Shown here: positions 12,259 through 24,900 of the stretch, piece by piece | Layout: each line of letters starts with the position of its first letter | Numbering within the stretch: the first letter of the stretch is position 1 | Source of the DNA: Taxillus chinensis | Lineage: Eukaryota; Streptophyta; Magnoliopsida; Santalales; Loranthaceae | Direction: 5' to 3' | DNA: 64,000 bases | Assembly: GCA_023512835.1 (NCBI GenBank) | Contig: CM042090.1 | Span: 3,069,826 to 3,133,825, forward strand | Position numbers and translations under genes: made by a program | Notes under the pieces: model-generated | Told to the model about the DNA's origin: nothing | Database searches by the model: none | Seen by the model: only the letters and a program-made list of their open reading frames with translations

Positions 12259-13207
12259 TGTAATGACCCGTGTTTGAGATTAGATGAGGTAGTCATTTGT
12301 GTGTGTTTGGCTTTTATTTTGGAAAGATAAGTTGGATTTTTGTGTGAAGGCTGGTCGACGCAACCTTGGTCAGTGTGAGAGGGGTCGATGTGGTTGACCT
12401 GGCGTGGCGAGTGATCGATGCCGATCAGAGGAGTTTCTAGAGAGTTTGGTCAATCCGAAATGAATTTCGATGTGGGCTCGATGTGTGGTTGAGGTCGACC
12501 CGAGTAGTTTCCCGAGAGCTTTCCTTGGTGTATTGGTCGACGCGGAAAAGTGGTTGACATGAGGTCAACGTGGTCGACTCAGCTGTAGGTCGACCTTGTG
12601 CAATGTGAAGATGGGTCGACGTGGGTGTCTGGTCGACGCGAGAAAGGTTGGTCAATGTGATCAATCCTGGGTGTTTTCGGTCGATGTCAACTTTGCAGCA
12701 GCATATTTTCGATATGATTTTCTGTTTTGCGATTTTAGGGTTTTGTTCGTTTGGAAGCCGTCAGAGAGAGAGAGAGAGAGAGATCATTGTTGGTGCGATC
12801 GTTGCTGTTGTGTCCTTGGAGAGGGAGACGCCTATTGGAGAAGTGCGAGGTGCAAGGGAAGATCCTTTAAGGCGGAACTCTAAGTTCGTCTGATTTTGAG
12901 GTAGGGATTCTGTGCTTCTTGAACCTATTCTAGGGTTAGGTCTTGAGGTAGACGATTTGTAGATGATTTATGTTTATATATATATATATATGTAAATTCA
13001 TATAGGTGTGATCTCCTATATGAATGTTGGCTTTGAATGGTAGGTTATGCTTGTGTATGTTGATGAGTCCAAGGTTAGTGGGGCTTAAGGGTTCGTTTCA
13101 TAGTGTGGTCATGTTCGTTCGTTTTAGTATCCAGTCCAGTGCTGTACAGTGTCCAGTTACACTGCAGAACCTGCGACTCGTAGCTGCGGAATGCGGAGCT
13201 GCAGCGC

Positions 13208-13395
13208 GCCTCGAAGCGAGGCTACGACCTTCGACCTGCGAGGCTACGAACTTCGACCCTTCGATCCTTCGACTACGAACTACGGGTCTATGAACTTCGA
13301 TCCTTCGACTACGAACTACGGGTCTACGAACTACGAACTACGAGGCTACGGGGCTACGAACCTTCGAGCTACGAACTACGACCCTACGACCCAGA
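13208..13395. repeat. CTACGAACT/CTTCGA minisatellite
   Basis: A degenerate short-period array built from CTACGAACTACG, CTTCGACC and GGGTCTACGAA words. An open frame across it gives only low-complexity NYGS/TNYEL repeats, so it is not a gene. It lies inside the LTR-like insertion. Confidence 0.8.
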
Positions 13396-14335
13396 ACTTC
13401 GGATTTTCATCAGTTCGACCCAGTAACGCGCCCAGGGTACTGTTCATCGTCATTTTTGCCTGTTCTTCGTCTGGAATCAACCCAGTAACCCCCAGACACG
13501 CACAAATACGCATCCTACGCAACAGACTGCGATATTTACCTCAAAATGCGTCCAGAACGCTTCTAAATCGCACGGAAACAACAAAAACACGCATCAAATT
13601 CCAGATTTCCAGAATTTCAGATCTAAACCCAAATTTCCATGGTGACTTATCAACCCTCATTAAAAACACAGTTAATCACAGAAACATATATCCACAATGA
13701 TATAAAACCGTTCTTAACCACAAATCTTATATTAAACCATTAGATTTAACCCAAAATTGGTTTTCCCCAAATTCTAGGGTTCATGCTCAATTTCATAAAT
13801 CATGATAAATTCGTGCATACCAAGCATAGAATCAAGATAAGAAGTTCAAGGACACCTACCTGGAATGATTCTTGATGTTCGAACGAGCTCAAAACGCCCC
13901 AAATCGAAGGTTCCAAGCTTCCTTCTATTTCTCTCTCTAAGCTCTCCAACGTAGATGCAGAAACGCTAAAACGTAACGTGGAAGCTCTCTTTCCCCCTAT
14001 TTGTATTTTGGCCAGTCAACTGACCTTGACCCAGTCAATAATTGACCTCCAAGGTCCCGAACTCCAAATTGAGTCAAACTACAGTCAAAACGCTCGAAAT
14101 GACGAGCACAATACTAGACAGATATTATTACACTCAAATGACCGCTCAAACGCAAAGTCAACCAATAAACCCCGAAAAGTCAACAATCGGGTCAAACGGG
14201 ACCCCGACTCGGAATCGGGCCCAAGTACAATCAAAATGCTCACATTGACGGCTACACTACCGTCCAGATAGTTACATTCCCATAGAATGACTATCTCTCA
14301 AGACTACCCAAATACGAGTCTTTACATGACTAGTA

Positions 14336-14470
14336 GCCTGTGTGGCTGTGGTTGTAGTAGTCTGTGTAGTTGTGACTGTGGTAGCCTGTGTAGTTGTATT
14401 GTGGTAGCTTGTGTGGCTGTGGTTGTGGTAACCTGTGTGGTTGTGACTGTGGTAGCCTGTGTGGCCATGG
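14336..14470. repeat. GTGTGGCTGTGGT-type tandem array
   Basis: About four imperfect units of roughly 30 bases (AGCCTGTGTGGCTGTGGTTG and variants). The Cys/Val-rich open frame across it is a by-product of the repeat. Confidence 0.75.
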
Positions 14471-14940
14471 TTATGGTTGTGTTCGTTGATGTGGTTTGCT
14501 TATGTGTTGGCTTAAGTGTAAATGCTAATAATAACCTGTTTATATACTATTGTTATGACACCACACTTGTGGATGTCATCATGCAGATGCTAGGGACATG
14601 AAATAGATTGGGGAGACATGATTCCTATTGAGCTATGGTTACTTACCCCTCTTATTGTATGTTGTTTCTTTTCAGGAACCTACAGGCGTTAGGTGGAAGA
14701 CTGAGCTCATTGTTTTGTTTTTTATATTATATTATTTTGATGGAACTAACGTTACCCTGTTTGGGAAATGATGTAGAAAGATTTTTAAATGTAATAAAGA
14801 TAGGTGGTTTGGTTTATGAACCTTCATTATGTTTATTTGTGATGTTTTGTGTGGTGTTCTTTATTCCAACCCTTATCCACCAAATGGGTAAAGGGGAGTC
14901 ACAAATTGGTTTCCTCGGGTTGAAAATTCGAGGCGTGACA

Positions 14941-15198
14941 AAAATAATGATGATATAATAGACACACATAAACACTTTAGATTAAGTCTTAATGCAGATG
15001 CTCTAAGACGTTGTCAATGCACACAATCATCACACAAATGAGTTGATCATCACTAATATTTAACTTACAAATATTGATATATCATCTAATATGTTATAAG
15101 TTTTTATACTTTATAATCACTTGCAAATAGAATAAATGACAAGTATTAAGAACATATTCTCTACATTATTCAAAACATATGCAAGATGTATATGATGT
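14941..15198. other. Sequence between the LTR-like insertion and copia RNase H
   Basis: AT-rich and non-coding, and downstream of the copia RNase H in that element's direction. The 3' LTR expected here is not seen: nothing resembles the 5' LTR at 20715-21997, so the 3' end of the copia element appears to be lost. Confidence 0.45.
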
Positions 15199-15483
15199 TT
15201 ATGCATTAAGATCTAACATGCCTAACTTATGAAGTAATTCATTAAATCTAGTTTTAGGCAAAGATTTTGTGAATATATCAGCAAGTTGATCATCAATAGA
15301 CACATATTCTACAGATATATCTTTTCTAAGTACATGATCTCTGATGAAATGATGTCTAATTTCTATATGCTTGGTTTTTAGATGTTTGACAGAATTATTA
15401 GTAATAGCAATAGCACTTTTGTTATCACACAACAATGGCACATTATTAAAATCCAAGTCATAGTCAGTCATTTGGCTTGTCAT
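15199..15483 (-). pseudogene. copia RNase H domain, C-terminal part
   Basis: An open frame of 94 residues carries LLCDNKSAIAITNN, HIEIRHHFIRDHV and QLADIFTKSLP, the standard C-terminal signature of copia RNase H. It degrades the RNA strand of the cDNA hybrid during retrotransposition. The N-terminal half of the domain is broken. Confidence 0.9.
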
Positions 15484-15699
15484 CTATAAAAGTTGTGAGT
15501 AGTAGCTTACAACAGTTGAAATATGGATACTGAGTTCTATTTTTTACTGAACCATAAGATCAATTTGCTTTTTAAAAATTGACAAGTGCCAGTTGTGCTC
15601 TTTCTATCAACTCTGCATCCAGCATAATCAACATCTAAATAACCCGGTAACTCAAAGTCATTATCTCTTGGATGCCAAAGCCCAAATTGATTATTCTCT

Positions 15700-16450
15700 T
15701 GAGATACTTAAATATCCTCTTGACATGCATCAGATGCGATTGATTTGGATTGGACGGATATCTTGCATAGACATGTAGCAAATATAATATCTAGCCTGCT
15801 TGCTGTTAAGTACAACAAGGATCTTATCATGCCTCTGAACTCTGATATATTTACTAGTTCACTAGTTTCATCCATATCCAACTTAGCATTTGTAGGCATA
15901 GGAGTTCTCATAGATGTGGCATTCATTATTCCAAACTTCTTAAGTATGTCTTTGGTATATTTAGCTTGATGAATAAACATACCATAATCCAATTGTTTAA
16001 CTTCAATACCAAGAAAGTATGTGAGTTCTCAAATCATGCTCATTTCAAATTCATTTTACATCAGCTTTGAAAATTCATCACATAGTTTTAGATCTGTTAA
16101 CCCAAAGATAATATCATCCACATAGATCTGAACTAATAGAATATGTTCTTTTATTTCTTTCAGAAACAATGTGGTGTGAATTTTGTCTTTCCTAAGATTG
16201 TGCTTCATTTGACATCCATTTGATAAACTTTAAATCCTTTGTATGATGCAAATGGCAAGAACATTCTTATAGCTTTAAGTTTTGCTACTGGAGCAAAGGT
16301 TTCATCATAATCAATGCCCTCTTCTTGACAATAGCCTTTAGCTACTAGTCTGGCCTTATTTTTTACAACAACTCCATTTGTTTCCAGTTTATTCCTGAAT
16401 ACCCATTTGACTCCAATAACTTGTGATTTGGGTATATCAACCAATGTCTA
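15700..16450 (-). pseudogene. copia reverse transcriptase, frameshifted
   Basis: The 5' part (16205-16444) shows [38 protein letters not shown] and VYQMDVK, the start of the RVT_2 fold. The 3' part (15708-15992) shows FIHQAKYTKDILKKFGI and then TPMPTNAKLD, after the active site. The middle, which should hold the YVDD box, is out of frame and degraded. The enzyme is inactive. Confidence 0.88.
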
Positions 16451-16945
16451 CACATCATTTCTCTTAAATTGATTAAGTTCTTCCTGCATAGCTTCATTCC
16501 TGCTAGGATCTTGCAAAACATCATCTACTATCTTTGGTTCCATTTGAGACAAGAAGCAAAGATATAAACTTTCATTTAAGGAAGTAGATCTTGTATTGAC
16601 TCCTGCATTAGGATCACCAATCACAAGCTCTTTAGGATAATCTTTTCTCCAAATAAGATCTCTTGGAAATTCTGATTTGTCATTTGTTACTCTCAACTGT
16701 TCCAAGTTTTCTTCAACTCGTTCCTCTTCTGCTATCATATTAGTTTGGTCATGACATTGATTTTCTTCACCATTGTTCATGTCATGGTTTGCTTCAATAG
16801 TGTCCACTATGTTGGTAGGTTCATCTATATGTTCATGTGTGATTTCTTGAGATGGAAATTTTCTTTGTTCAGGATAAAGAATACCAGTTATTTCATTATA
16901 GTCATATTTAATATTCTTGTCATGCAAACATGTAACAGAAGACAC
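16448..16945 (-). pseudogene. copia pol linker between integrase and reverse transcriptase
   Basis: A 165-residue frame, acidic and low in conserved motifs, ends in EAMQEELNQFKRNDV, the phrase that typically precedes the copia reverse transcriptase. It corresponds to the variable C-terminal region of integrase and the linker. Confidence 0.7.
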
Positions 16946-17259
16946 TTCTTTTGGTTTCCCGAGGTGAGTTTCATTAAAGACAACATGAATAGATTCTTCA
17001 ACTGTTAAACTCTATAAGCCTTGCTATGTAAAGAATAATCAACAACGCAACCATCATCAGATTTAGGTTTAAATTTACTTTGTTGTTTTTTACCATTGAC
17101 TAAAATATAACAATGACACCCAAAGACTTTGAAATGACTGATATTAGGCTTTTTACCTTTCTAAAGTTTAAAAGGTGTTTTCATTGCATGTTTATTAATG
17201 ACCATTCTATTTCCCACATAGCATGTGTTGTTGCTACAACTTCAGCCCATAGACTAAGA

Positions 17260-18010
17260 GGAAGTCATGCTTCAGCTAACATTGTTCTACCAGCCTCAAC
17301 TAAGGTTCTATTTTTATGCTCAACAACCCCATTTTGTTGTGGAGTTCTGGGTACTGAAAAACTATGTTGGATTCCATGTGGTGTGCAATAATCCATCATA
17401 AGTGAAAAATCAAATTTAGTGCCATGGTCACTCTTGATACATTGAATGTTCAATCCCTGTGACATTGTCATTCAATTAAATAAATCAATTAAGTTGTCAA
17501 AGGTCTAGATTTTAGATTTAAGAAATCTTACTCATGTATATCTAGTGAAGTCATCGATTACAACAAAGAGAGTATCTCACACCAGCAAGAGATTCAACTG
17601 GAATTAGACTACAAAGATCCATGTGGAGTAACTATAGTGGCTTAGAAGTTCAACTTGTGCCTATACTCTTGAATGTGTGCCTAGTTTGCTTTCTTAGTTG
17701 ACATTCTCTACAAGGAGAGTCTTTTTCAAAAGAAGATTTAGGCAAACTAGTCAATAAATCTAAAGATGCAAGTATAGATAAAGATTTGAAATTTAAATGT
17801 GCAGACCTCTTATGCCACAACCAAGCTGCATCCTTAAATGTTTTAACAAGAAAACAAATTGATTTAGAGGAATTATTTCCTAAGATCATAGAATAAATAT
17901 TGTTAATCCTTGTCCATTTAAGTTTTGCATCTCTTGAAACCTTTTCAACAACATGAAATTCATTGTTAAGAAAAATGACATCAAAACCTTTATTACACAT
18001 TTGACAGACG
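17260..18010 (-). pseudogene. copia GAG-preintegrase and integrase fragments
   Basis: 17650-18000 contains LWHKRSAHLNFKSL and then CRECQLRKQTRHTF, the GAG-preintegrase zinc-binding region. 17265-17471 contains IKSDHGTKF (second catalytic Asp) and PQQNGVVEHKNRTL (catalytic Glu). The first catalytic Asp region between them is broken, so the integrase is inactive. Confidence 0.87.
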
Positions 18011-18395
18011 CTTAAAAGATTATGTTTGAATCCTTGAACTAATGCAACAGGCTTAATTGAAACAATAACATTATATTAGTTAAAGTGTCATACCCTAATG
18101 TCTTACCTTAGGGTGTCTTACCATATGTTATTGCCACCAAACATAACAGATGGTCCTTTCTTCAGTTCAAAGTCCTCAAGCAAATCTTTATCATCTGTCA
18201 TGTGCTGAGAGCATCCACTGTCTAAATACCTCTTACTTGCATTGGTCTTTTTCTTTAAGTGGTCTGTCATAATGCTCCATGAATGCTATTGCATAAAAAC
18301 ACTTACACTTTTGGTGCCCACACTTGTTTAAGGCGGTTAGAAGATGCAGTAACAATAGTAGCAAATTCAGTGATTTTTTGAACCCATGAAAAAGT

Positions 18396-20456
18396 CTATC
18401 TTCTAATCACTTTGTTTGTTTTCTGAATTTGTGCACCAAAGTGTTTCTGCTCAGTTTTTGATTTCTTTAGTCTTATTGAAATTTCTACGACTGTTTGATT
18501 TATTTGAGCTTCTAGAACTTTTAGGAGAACTATGTTGGTACTTTGTGAACTTTCTAGGTGAGTTTCTCCAAACAATTCTCTTTTGTTGAATTGTGTGGCT
18601 CCAACACTCATAATAGTGATAACCTATGTCTAGACAGATGAAGCATGCCTTCATGCATAGTGAAGTAGTTAAATTCACTTTAAGCTTTAGGGTTATCCTA
18701 GGATGTCCCTTCATCTTTGTATCCACAAAACCTAAACCCTTGTGTGTTAAAGAAACATGTTCTTTGCTTGCTTTTGGTGAAATGGGTGTTGTAGTGTTAA
18801 GAACATCTTCAACAACCTTCTCTCTATCTATTAGAACAAGTGATTCTTCCTTAGAATGCACAATCACAATATCATCTATATCATCAGGAACCACTTTTGT
18901 TTCACTCAAAGTCTTGACAACAACTTTAGTTTCACCTTTGTTAATGTTTATTAATCCTGCAGAGACAAAGTCATTCAATGGCTTATTTTGACTATAGTTT
19001 CCTCTTTTTAATCATCAGTCTTTGAATCTTCAGTGACTAACTCCTCCGTTTTAGGTTTACCAAAACTTAAACTAGGTGTAACTCCTCTAATGTCTGATAA
19101 GGCTCTAAACCTGGCATTTATTTCAGTCAAATTTTGCCACTTTTGATTTAGTTCATTTTCTTTTTCAAGTTATTCTCTTAGGGATTTAATTTGAGCAGTC
19201 AACAATTGTATATTATTTGTAAGCACATTATTTTCAGCTCTCACATTGTTATTCCTATAATCTTTATCCCTAAGTTTAAACACTATAGCTTCAAGATCAT
19301 CATTCTTACGTTGAACATTTTTGATTTCTTCTTTCTTAAGAAACATCTTTGTTATCTCTCTTCTTTCAAAGTTTTTCATATTCAACTTGTTTCTTAAAAT
19401 TAGAAATTCCAGCTTCATATTCAGCACGAGTTCTTACCTCAGTTGTAGCCATAAGATAAAGGTTGGCTCTTTCATGTTGTTCACCATCTAAGGAATCTTC
19501 AACTTTTCAGTTCCACTATGATAGTTGTTAGCCACCAGTGCTTGAAGATTGTACTCCTTTGGCTTGAAGGATATAAATTTTTTTCTTTTCTCTTCTTGTT
19601 TCACATCCTTTCTCATTATTGCCTTAAGACATTGTGGAGAGTAACGTCCTTGTTTTCCACATGTATAGCAATAAGAGTCTTCTCTTTTCTTCCTGAAGTC
19701 CGATGATCTTTTGAGCCTCCATCTATTGCTCTTGTTAAAAAAATTTTTGAATGTGCACAGCGACATATCTATATATCTTTCATTAAGGCTAGAGTCATCA
19801 GTTTCTTGAGAGCTTTCTTCTTCTATTTCAGATAATTCACGTTCCTCTTTAGCTTTATATGCAACATGTTTTGAGCTCCTCTTTGGATCCCCTTCACCTT
19901 CAGTCTTGGGATGATTATAACTCTTGAATCGTTCATCATGTATCTTCAACTCACCATAAATTGCTACAAGAGTTTTTCTTGCCCATTTGGGATCTTGTTG
20001 GATAATAATTATTTCCGTAATGAATCTAGAGTAAAAAGCTCTTATGAATCTATCCAAGATTATTATGTTGTAGTAGTTTTCTTTAACAGCTTTTAGTTCT
20101 TTAATTAATCTGGTGAATCTTTTATAGATATCATCAATGTGTTCACCAGATTTGTGTTGGAAGGTTTCAAACTTTGTACGCAGCTTACTTATCTTGTTGG
20201 CTTGCTGATCTTCATTACCTTCATACAACACAATAAGCTGCTTTCACATCCCACTTGTTGTCTCACAATGTTCAACATCTGCGAATAACTCTTCATCAAG
20301 TGAGGTAGGGAGATATCCCATAGCTTTATCTGCAGCCTTATGAAAATCTTTCTCCTCATTATATAACTCTAAGGGATATTTGGGTCGTCTTACTCCTGTG
20401 CTGTCTGTAGTCATGGGCGTTGTTAGATCATGAACAAGCAAGGATACATAAGCCAA
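18396..20456 (-). pseudogene. copia gag, broken into several frames
   Basis: From the N-terminus: 20244-20456 (PKYPLELYNEEKDFHKAADK), 19488-20231 (the gag core, with KLRTKFETFQHKSGEHIDDI and FTRLIKELKAV, followed by the zinc-knuckle-like CYTCGKQGRYSPQC in which the usual His is Arg), a charged coiled-coil-like stretch at 19170-19427, and a second knuckle-like CFICLDIGYHYYEC in 18451-18978. Gag forms the virus-like particle of the element. Stops between frames show decay. Confidence 0.82.
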
Positions 20457-20714
20457 TCATGAGTGTTCAAAAAGACCCTCATCCACTTTTCCTATTGTTA
20501 AACAAATTCAACCGTGCACTTCGGAGGTTGAGTGATTGTGAATTTAGGTGTTACAAAGTTGTTCTTCTCTTCCTTGTTCTCCTTGATTGGTTTAACATTG
20601 TGTGCTGCTTTAAGTTATAAAGAACTGGGATCTACAAACTCTTTCTGTAGCCTTGAGTTAGTGTTTTGTTCTCCTTCTATTGAATTTCGAATGATAAAAA
20701 GCTTTGATACTACT

Positions 20715-21997
20715 TGTTAGGTCCTTTGAAGTTTATAGAGGGGTGAATAGACTTCTTTCTTGATATCTTTTTATCAAAAGATGAGATTCAAAAAACTAAT
20801 CTTGAAAACAATACAAGCAAACAATAACAAGATGTTTTCTTGATATATTTTCAATGTGAGAATCAATACACTCAAAGATCAGAAACACAGAAGTCGTGTT
20901 CTTGATCTGAAACTTAAGCAAGATTAAATAACTTAAACCTCTTGAATAACTCTTGAAAAAAATTGTTAACTCTTATATACATCTTACGCTCTCTCATCTA
21001 TTTATACAAGAGAACTTATCAGCTAATGCAGGAAACATATCAGAGAAATATTCTCAAATCTTTCTAAATCTTTTCTTATACTTGACTTCCAAAGATAACT
21101 TCATCTATGACGGCGCTGAGATATGTATACAACCATGACCTAGTATTTTGAACAAATGAATCAAATCTAATCTTCAAACGTGTTGTCTCGAAGCCTCAAT
21201 AATTCTTTAGACTATCGTCATCAAACATGTACTTGAGAGTCTTCTTCGAACCTTGTAAATAGTCTCGAAGTCCTGTTGACAACTCTGCTGACTATAATAG
21301 TCATCGAACATGGTCTTCGAATCTGTCTTCAAGTCTCAAGTCTATCTTTGAGTCTCTACTCTTTGGGTTTGTCTTCAAGTCTCGAATCAATCCTCTAGTT
21401 AAACTTCATGTCTGCCTTGAAGTCTGTCTTCGAATCTCTTTTCGAATCTATTCAGTATGTTCGAAACAACATCTGAAATCTCTTCAGTTAAGTATTGTTA
21501 TAGGCTGTGATTGGACAATAACTTCGAGTTTGTCTTCAAATCTCTTCAGTTAAGTTTTTCAAATGTCTTGTTCGATTAACTTGATTTGAATGTAGAACAC
21601 CAAACTTGACTCGAACACAAAGCAAATTCTAAGAGTTTCTTCTGTAATATATCTATCTCAGTCAACTCAAAGTTCCAACAAGAGTGACAAACACTTAAGC
21701 ACATCCTTCATCTAAGCTTTCTAAGCATCTACTAGCTTTTGATGTTCATCAGCTTCTTCCACGAAGAGGGCTTGATAGCAGTAGATGCTTGGATCACAAC
21801 CTACTTTCAATGTTCAATATGAGACAACATTGCCTTGATTACAATGGATTAACTTTTCTCTTTTCTTTCAACTACAAATTACAAAGTACGTATTGATATT
21901 AAGAAATTACTCATAGTAATTTTCTTTTTCAAACTCAATTTGCCCTTGCTTGCTTATAGTCGTTTGCTTTAAACTTGTCCTTAATCAATCTTTAACA
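20715..21997 (-). repeat. 5' LTR of copia element 1
   Basis: The LTR starts TGTTAGGTCC and ends CTTTAACA on the plus strand, so on the element strand it is TGTTAAAG...CCTAACA. A degenerate tRNA-iMet-type primer site (TAGTATCAAAGC on the minus strand, about 20701-20712) lies 2 bases inside. A minus-strand TATAAATAG box is at 20998-21006. The U3 part upstream of it is crowded with TTCGAA and TCTTCAAG-type words (21180-21560). Length is 1283 bp. Confidence 0.8.
20998..21006 (-). promoter_or_regulatory. TATA box in the copia LTR
   Basis: TATAAATAG on the minus strand, inside the LTR at a reasonable U3/R position for the element's promoter. The assignment rests on sequence and position only. Confidence 0.5.
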
Positions 21998-24900
21998 ATA
22001 CCTCAATAAATTTCAAAGAAATTTGAATATTATTCTGATTATTTTTGTCGATTTTCTCTCTTTTATTGATTGCATGAATTCTCAGTATACTCTTTGGAAT
22101 TTTTCACACCAGAGTGAATTGTGTGAAATCTTCAAAAAAAAAACCTTTATACCTCAATATATAGGTCTATGTCATTTTTGCCTCAAGTAAAGCTATAATT
22201 GTGAATCAAAACACTTTTTTAACATCATTGAATCATCTATAGATGCCTAGGATTGACGCCACATCAAGTAATAAACATAAAGAAAAGAATACATAGGTGG
22301 CGTGAGAAAATATGGCTTTAACAGTTTGTTATAGACACAAATTTGTTCAAGCTTTCAAACTTGATTTGAAACTTTGAACCTTTGAACTACATTTTGAACC
22401 TCCAAACTGGGTTTGAGATTTTGACAATTCAAACTCTAGTTCTAGTCCTTGAACTTTATTCAAACCCTTGAACACCATTTTAAGCATTAGAACTTGGTTC
22501 GAGACTTTAACTCTTTGAACTCCATTTCAGACAACTTTGTTTGAGCTTCTTGTTTGAGATTACTTTTTGAGCCTCCCATTCGAGACCTTCAATTCCAGAC
22601 TACCTTGTTTGAGACCTTCAGTTCGTCACTAATTGCTCTTGAACTCCCTCCACTTAATGAAAATTTTGTGTTTGACCATAGCTCATTGAAATTGTTTGAA
22701 AGCATTCTTTGTCCAAGCCACTTCTATTATAGTGGATTCGACACACAACATTATATATATGTACATTAAATCCCTTATACAAGATTACTCACCTAAGAGA
22801 TCACCTTACAAAGTTATTTAAGCTTATGCATATAGACAACAATCATTGCTTGCTACTGTTGCTACTATTGACAATAATTATAACCAACTTTAACGTGTGA
22901 AAATAACATAAACAAACAAGCAATGACGGACAAAAAAAGAGGAAGAACAATTTGTCTATGCACTTACAAAATTGATGAATGTTGGGTCATATAAAGTTAA
23001 AAATGGTTTCAAACCTAGTTTTCTCAATATTCTTGAGGCAACCCAAGAGAAGAATTATCATGTTGTGATATCCATAGAAATTTATTAAGTCTAAGATCAA
23101 AATTTTCAAAGAAAGATTTTGATGTGGTGTATGATTTTCTAAAGGGGGAGGATAAAAGCACCCACTAAAAAGCTAAACACACTTATCAATTATTTTTAAT
23201 CTCATGTGAAATTATGAAAATACCCTTAAAAAGGATTTTTTATGATGTTCGAATATTAATATTAAAATATAAATCAAATGTTCAAATATCATTTTTTTAA
23301 CGTTGTATTTATGTTCTAAAAATGGTCTTCAAACGCACTAGTTTAAATTTCTTATCACAATCCATTTGAAAAACAAATATTCAAACATAAATTTAATATT
23401 CAAAAAATAATCACGGAACATTTGATTTATGTTCGAATAATATAATATAATATTTATGTTTAAATATTATTTTTCAAATATTATATTAGTATTCGGATAT
23501 CATTATTCAAACATTTTTTAAAATTATTTTAAGAAATATATTAGTCATTTCATACTGGCAATGAGTGTATTTACAAGATGGAAGGTGTGAATATCCCTTC
23601 CTTTTTCTAAATGGCTTGGCATCAAGTGGATTTTGTTATGACTCTTGTTTTTGGTGTAGATGATGTTTGGGATACTTATTATAAGGCACACGACACACAA
23701 ACATACATATGACTACTTCCATATTAATATATGTTATAATTGATTAGTAAGTATATCACTATTGGTTTCTTTCTATATACTCAAGAAAAAAAGGGAAACA
23801 TCATGGAAGAATAAAGCCATTTCCATATTATAATGAATTTATAGTAGTGTTGGGGAGAGATAAAGCAACAATAAAATTAAATGCGCTTTAACCCTGGATA
23901 ATATTACAGAGGAGCTTCAAAATGTAAGCAAAATGAAGAAAACGATTCCCAAGTATGATAATGGCAATGATAATTGTCCTTCATCATTTTCATTTGATGC
24001 TGTGAAGGGTAATAAGATTTATATGCCCCAAACCAAACGAAGCAGATGCGAGTTCGGTGCGGAGGACAAAAAATCCACACTGTGAAGATATTTATAATTA
24101 CGTTAGCAAATTAACATTTGTTTCAAAAATTATCGCTAGATTATATATTCAAGTTGCATATGTCATTTCTATAAAATTTCATAATGATCTAACAGTTACT
24201 TTTTGTGCAATTTTAATTAGGAAAATTTAAAATTTAAATAAATAAAATTTTCCAGTAAGTTTAGGTAGGCAAAGCATGTTGCGTTCTAGATAAGGAAGAA
24301 TGGATGTAGCTGGCCTGGGCGTCAGTGAGACCACTATCACCACCTACGCCTCCATGGACAGACGATGCTGAGCTACTCTTCATATGCCACTTCCTGACAG
24401 TGGCGAGAAATGATTTTCTTATGTTGAGGCCATATTAGGAATAATCAAAAAATTAGGGTGAAGGGTTGACATGGCAGCTCCAGCTAAAGCTAAAAAATAT
24501 CTATATTTACATAATTCTTTTGCTATAGCTGCATATTTAATTAATGCATTGGAGAGACTTTTAAGCTAAATATTGCTATAGCTATTGTTATTACTTAGGG
24601 GTTTGAGATATTCTCATTTGAGTTTATTTCGATAGTGTCTAGCCATTCTTGGATTGATTATTTTGCTTTTGTGGGATATTATTGATGGAGGCGATTGCGT
24701 TGCTAAAAGTTGAATGAGACTTCTCGCTCGTCATTTTGATTCTACTAAAATTATGGTTTGCCTTCTGCCTTAATAAATATTCTGCAATTTCCCAAGATAT
24801 GTTAGCTGACAATATTCTAAAAATTAATCTAAGCTCTCCTTGATTGTCTTTTCCTTTAATTGGTATGCAATTTTCCTTGTTTTATCCATTAAAATTATTA

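Larger units (their letters stand above)
12259..14940 (+). mobile_element. LTR-retrotransposon-derived insertion (solo-LTR-like, probably composite)
   Basis: The segment begins TGTAATGACCC and ends GGCGTGACA, the TG...CA form of plant gypsy LTRs, and is flanked on both sides by AAAAT (12254-12258 and 14941-14945), a 5-bp target-site duplication. It encodes no gag or pol. The left part is rich in GTCGAC words (12350-12650); the middle has a CTACGAACT minisatellite; the right has a GTGTGGCTGTGGT-type tandem repeat. Leader-like sequence occurs on the plus strand near 12720-12920 and on the minus strand near 13850-13990, so a second LTR in opposite orientation may be nested at about 13140-14276. 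At 2.7 kb it is long for one LTR, which fits that view. Confidence 0.7.
15199..21997 (-). mobile_element. Decayed Ty1/copia retrotransposon (element 1), SIRE-like, lacking a 3' LTR
   Basis: On the minus strand the order is 5' LTR (20715-21997), primer-binding site (about 20701-20712), gag (18396-20456), GAG-preintegrase and integrase (17260-18010), reverse transcriptase (15700-16450) and RNase H (15199-15483), which is the copia order. Many stops and frame breaks separate the pieces, so it is non-autonomous. The long gag with two zinc-knuckle-like motifs and a 1.28-kb LTR resemble the SIRE/Maximus lineage. The 3' LTR is absent. Confidence 0.85.

Noticed and set aside
13149..13700. 183-residue open frame with NYGS/TNYEL repeats
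   Set aside because: It is the translation of a CTACGAACT minisatellite inside an LTR-like insertion, with no family resemblance.
14287..14601. Cys/Val-rich 104-residue frame resembling a membrane peptide
   Set aside because: Produced by the GTGTGGCTGTGGT tandem array; composition only.
21180..21560. Canonical heat-shock elements in the copia LTR
   Set aside because: TTC and GAA modules are abundant, but I could not find the standard nTTCnnGAAnnTTCn spacing, so only a motif cluster is reported.
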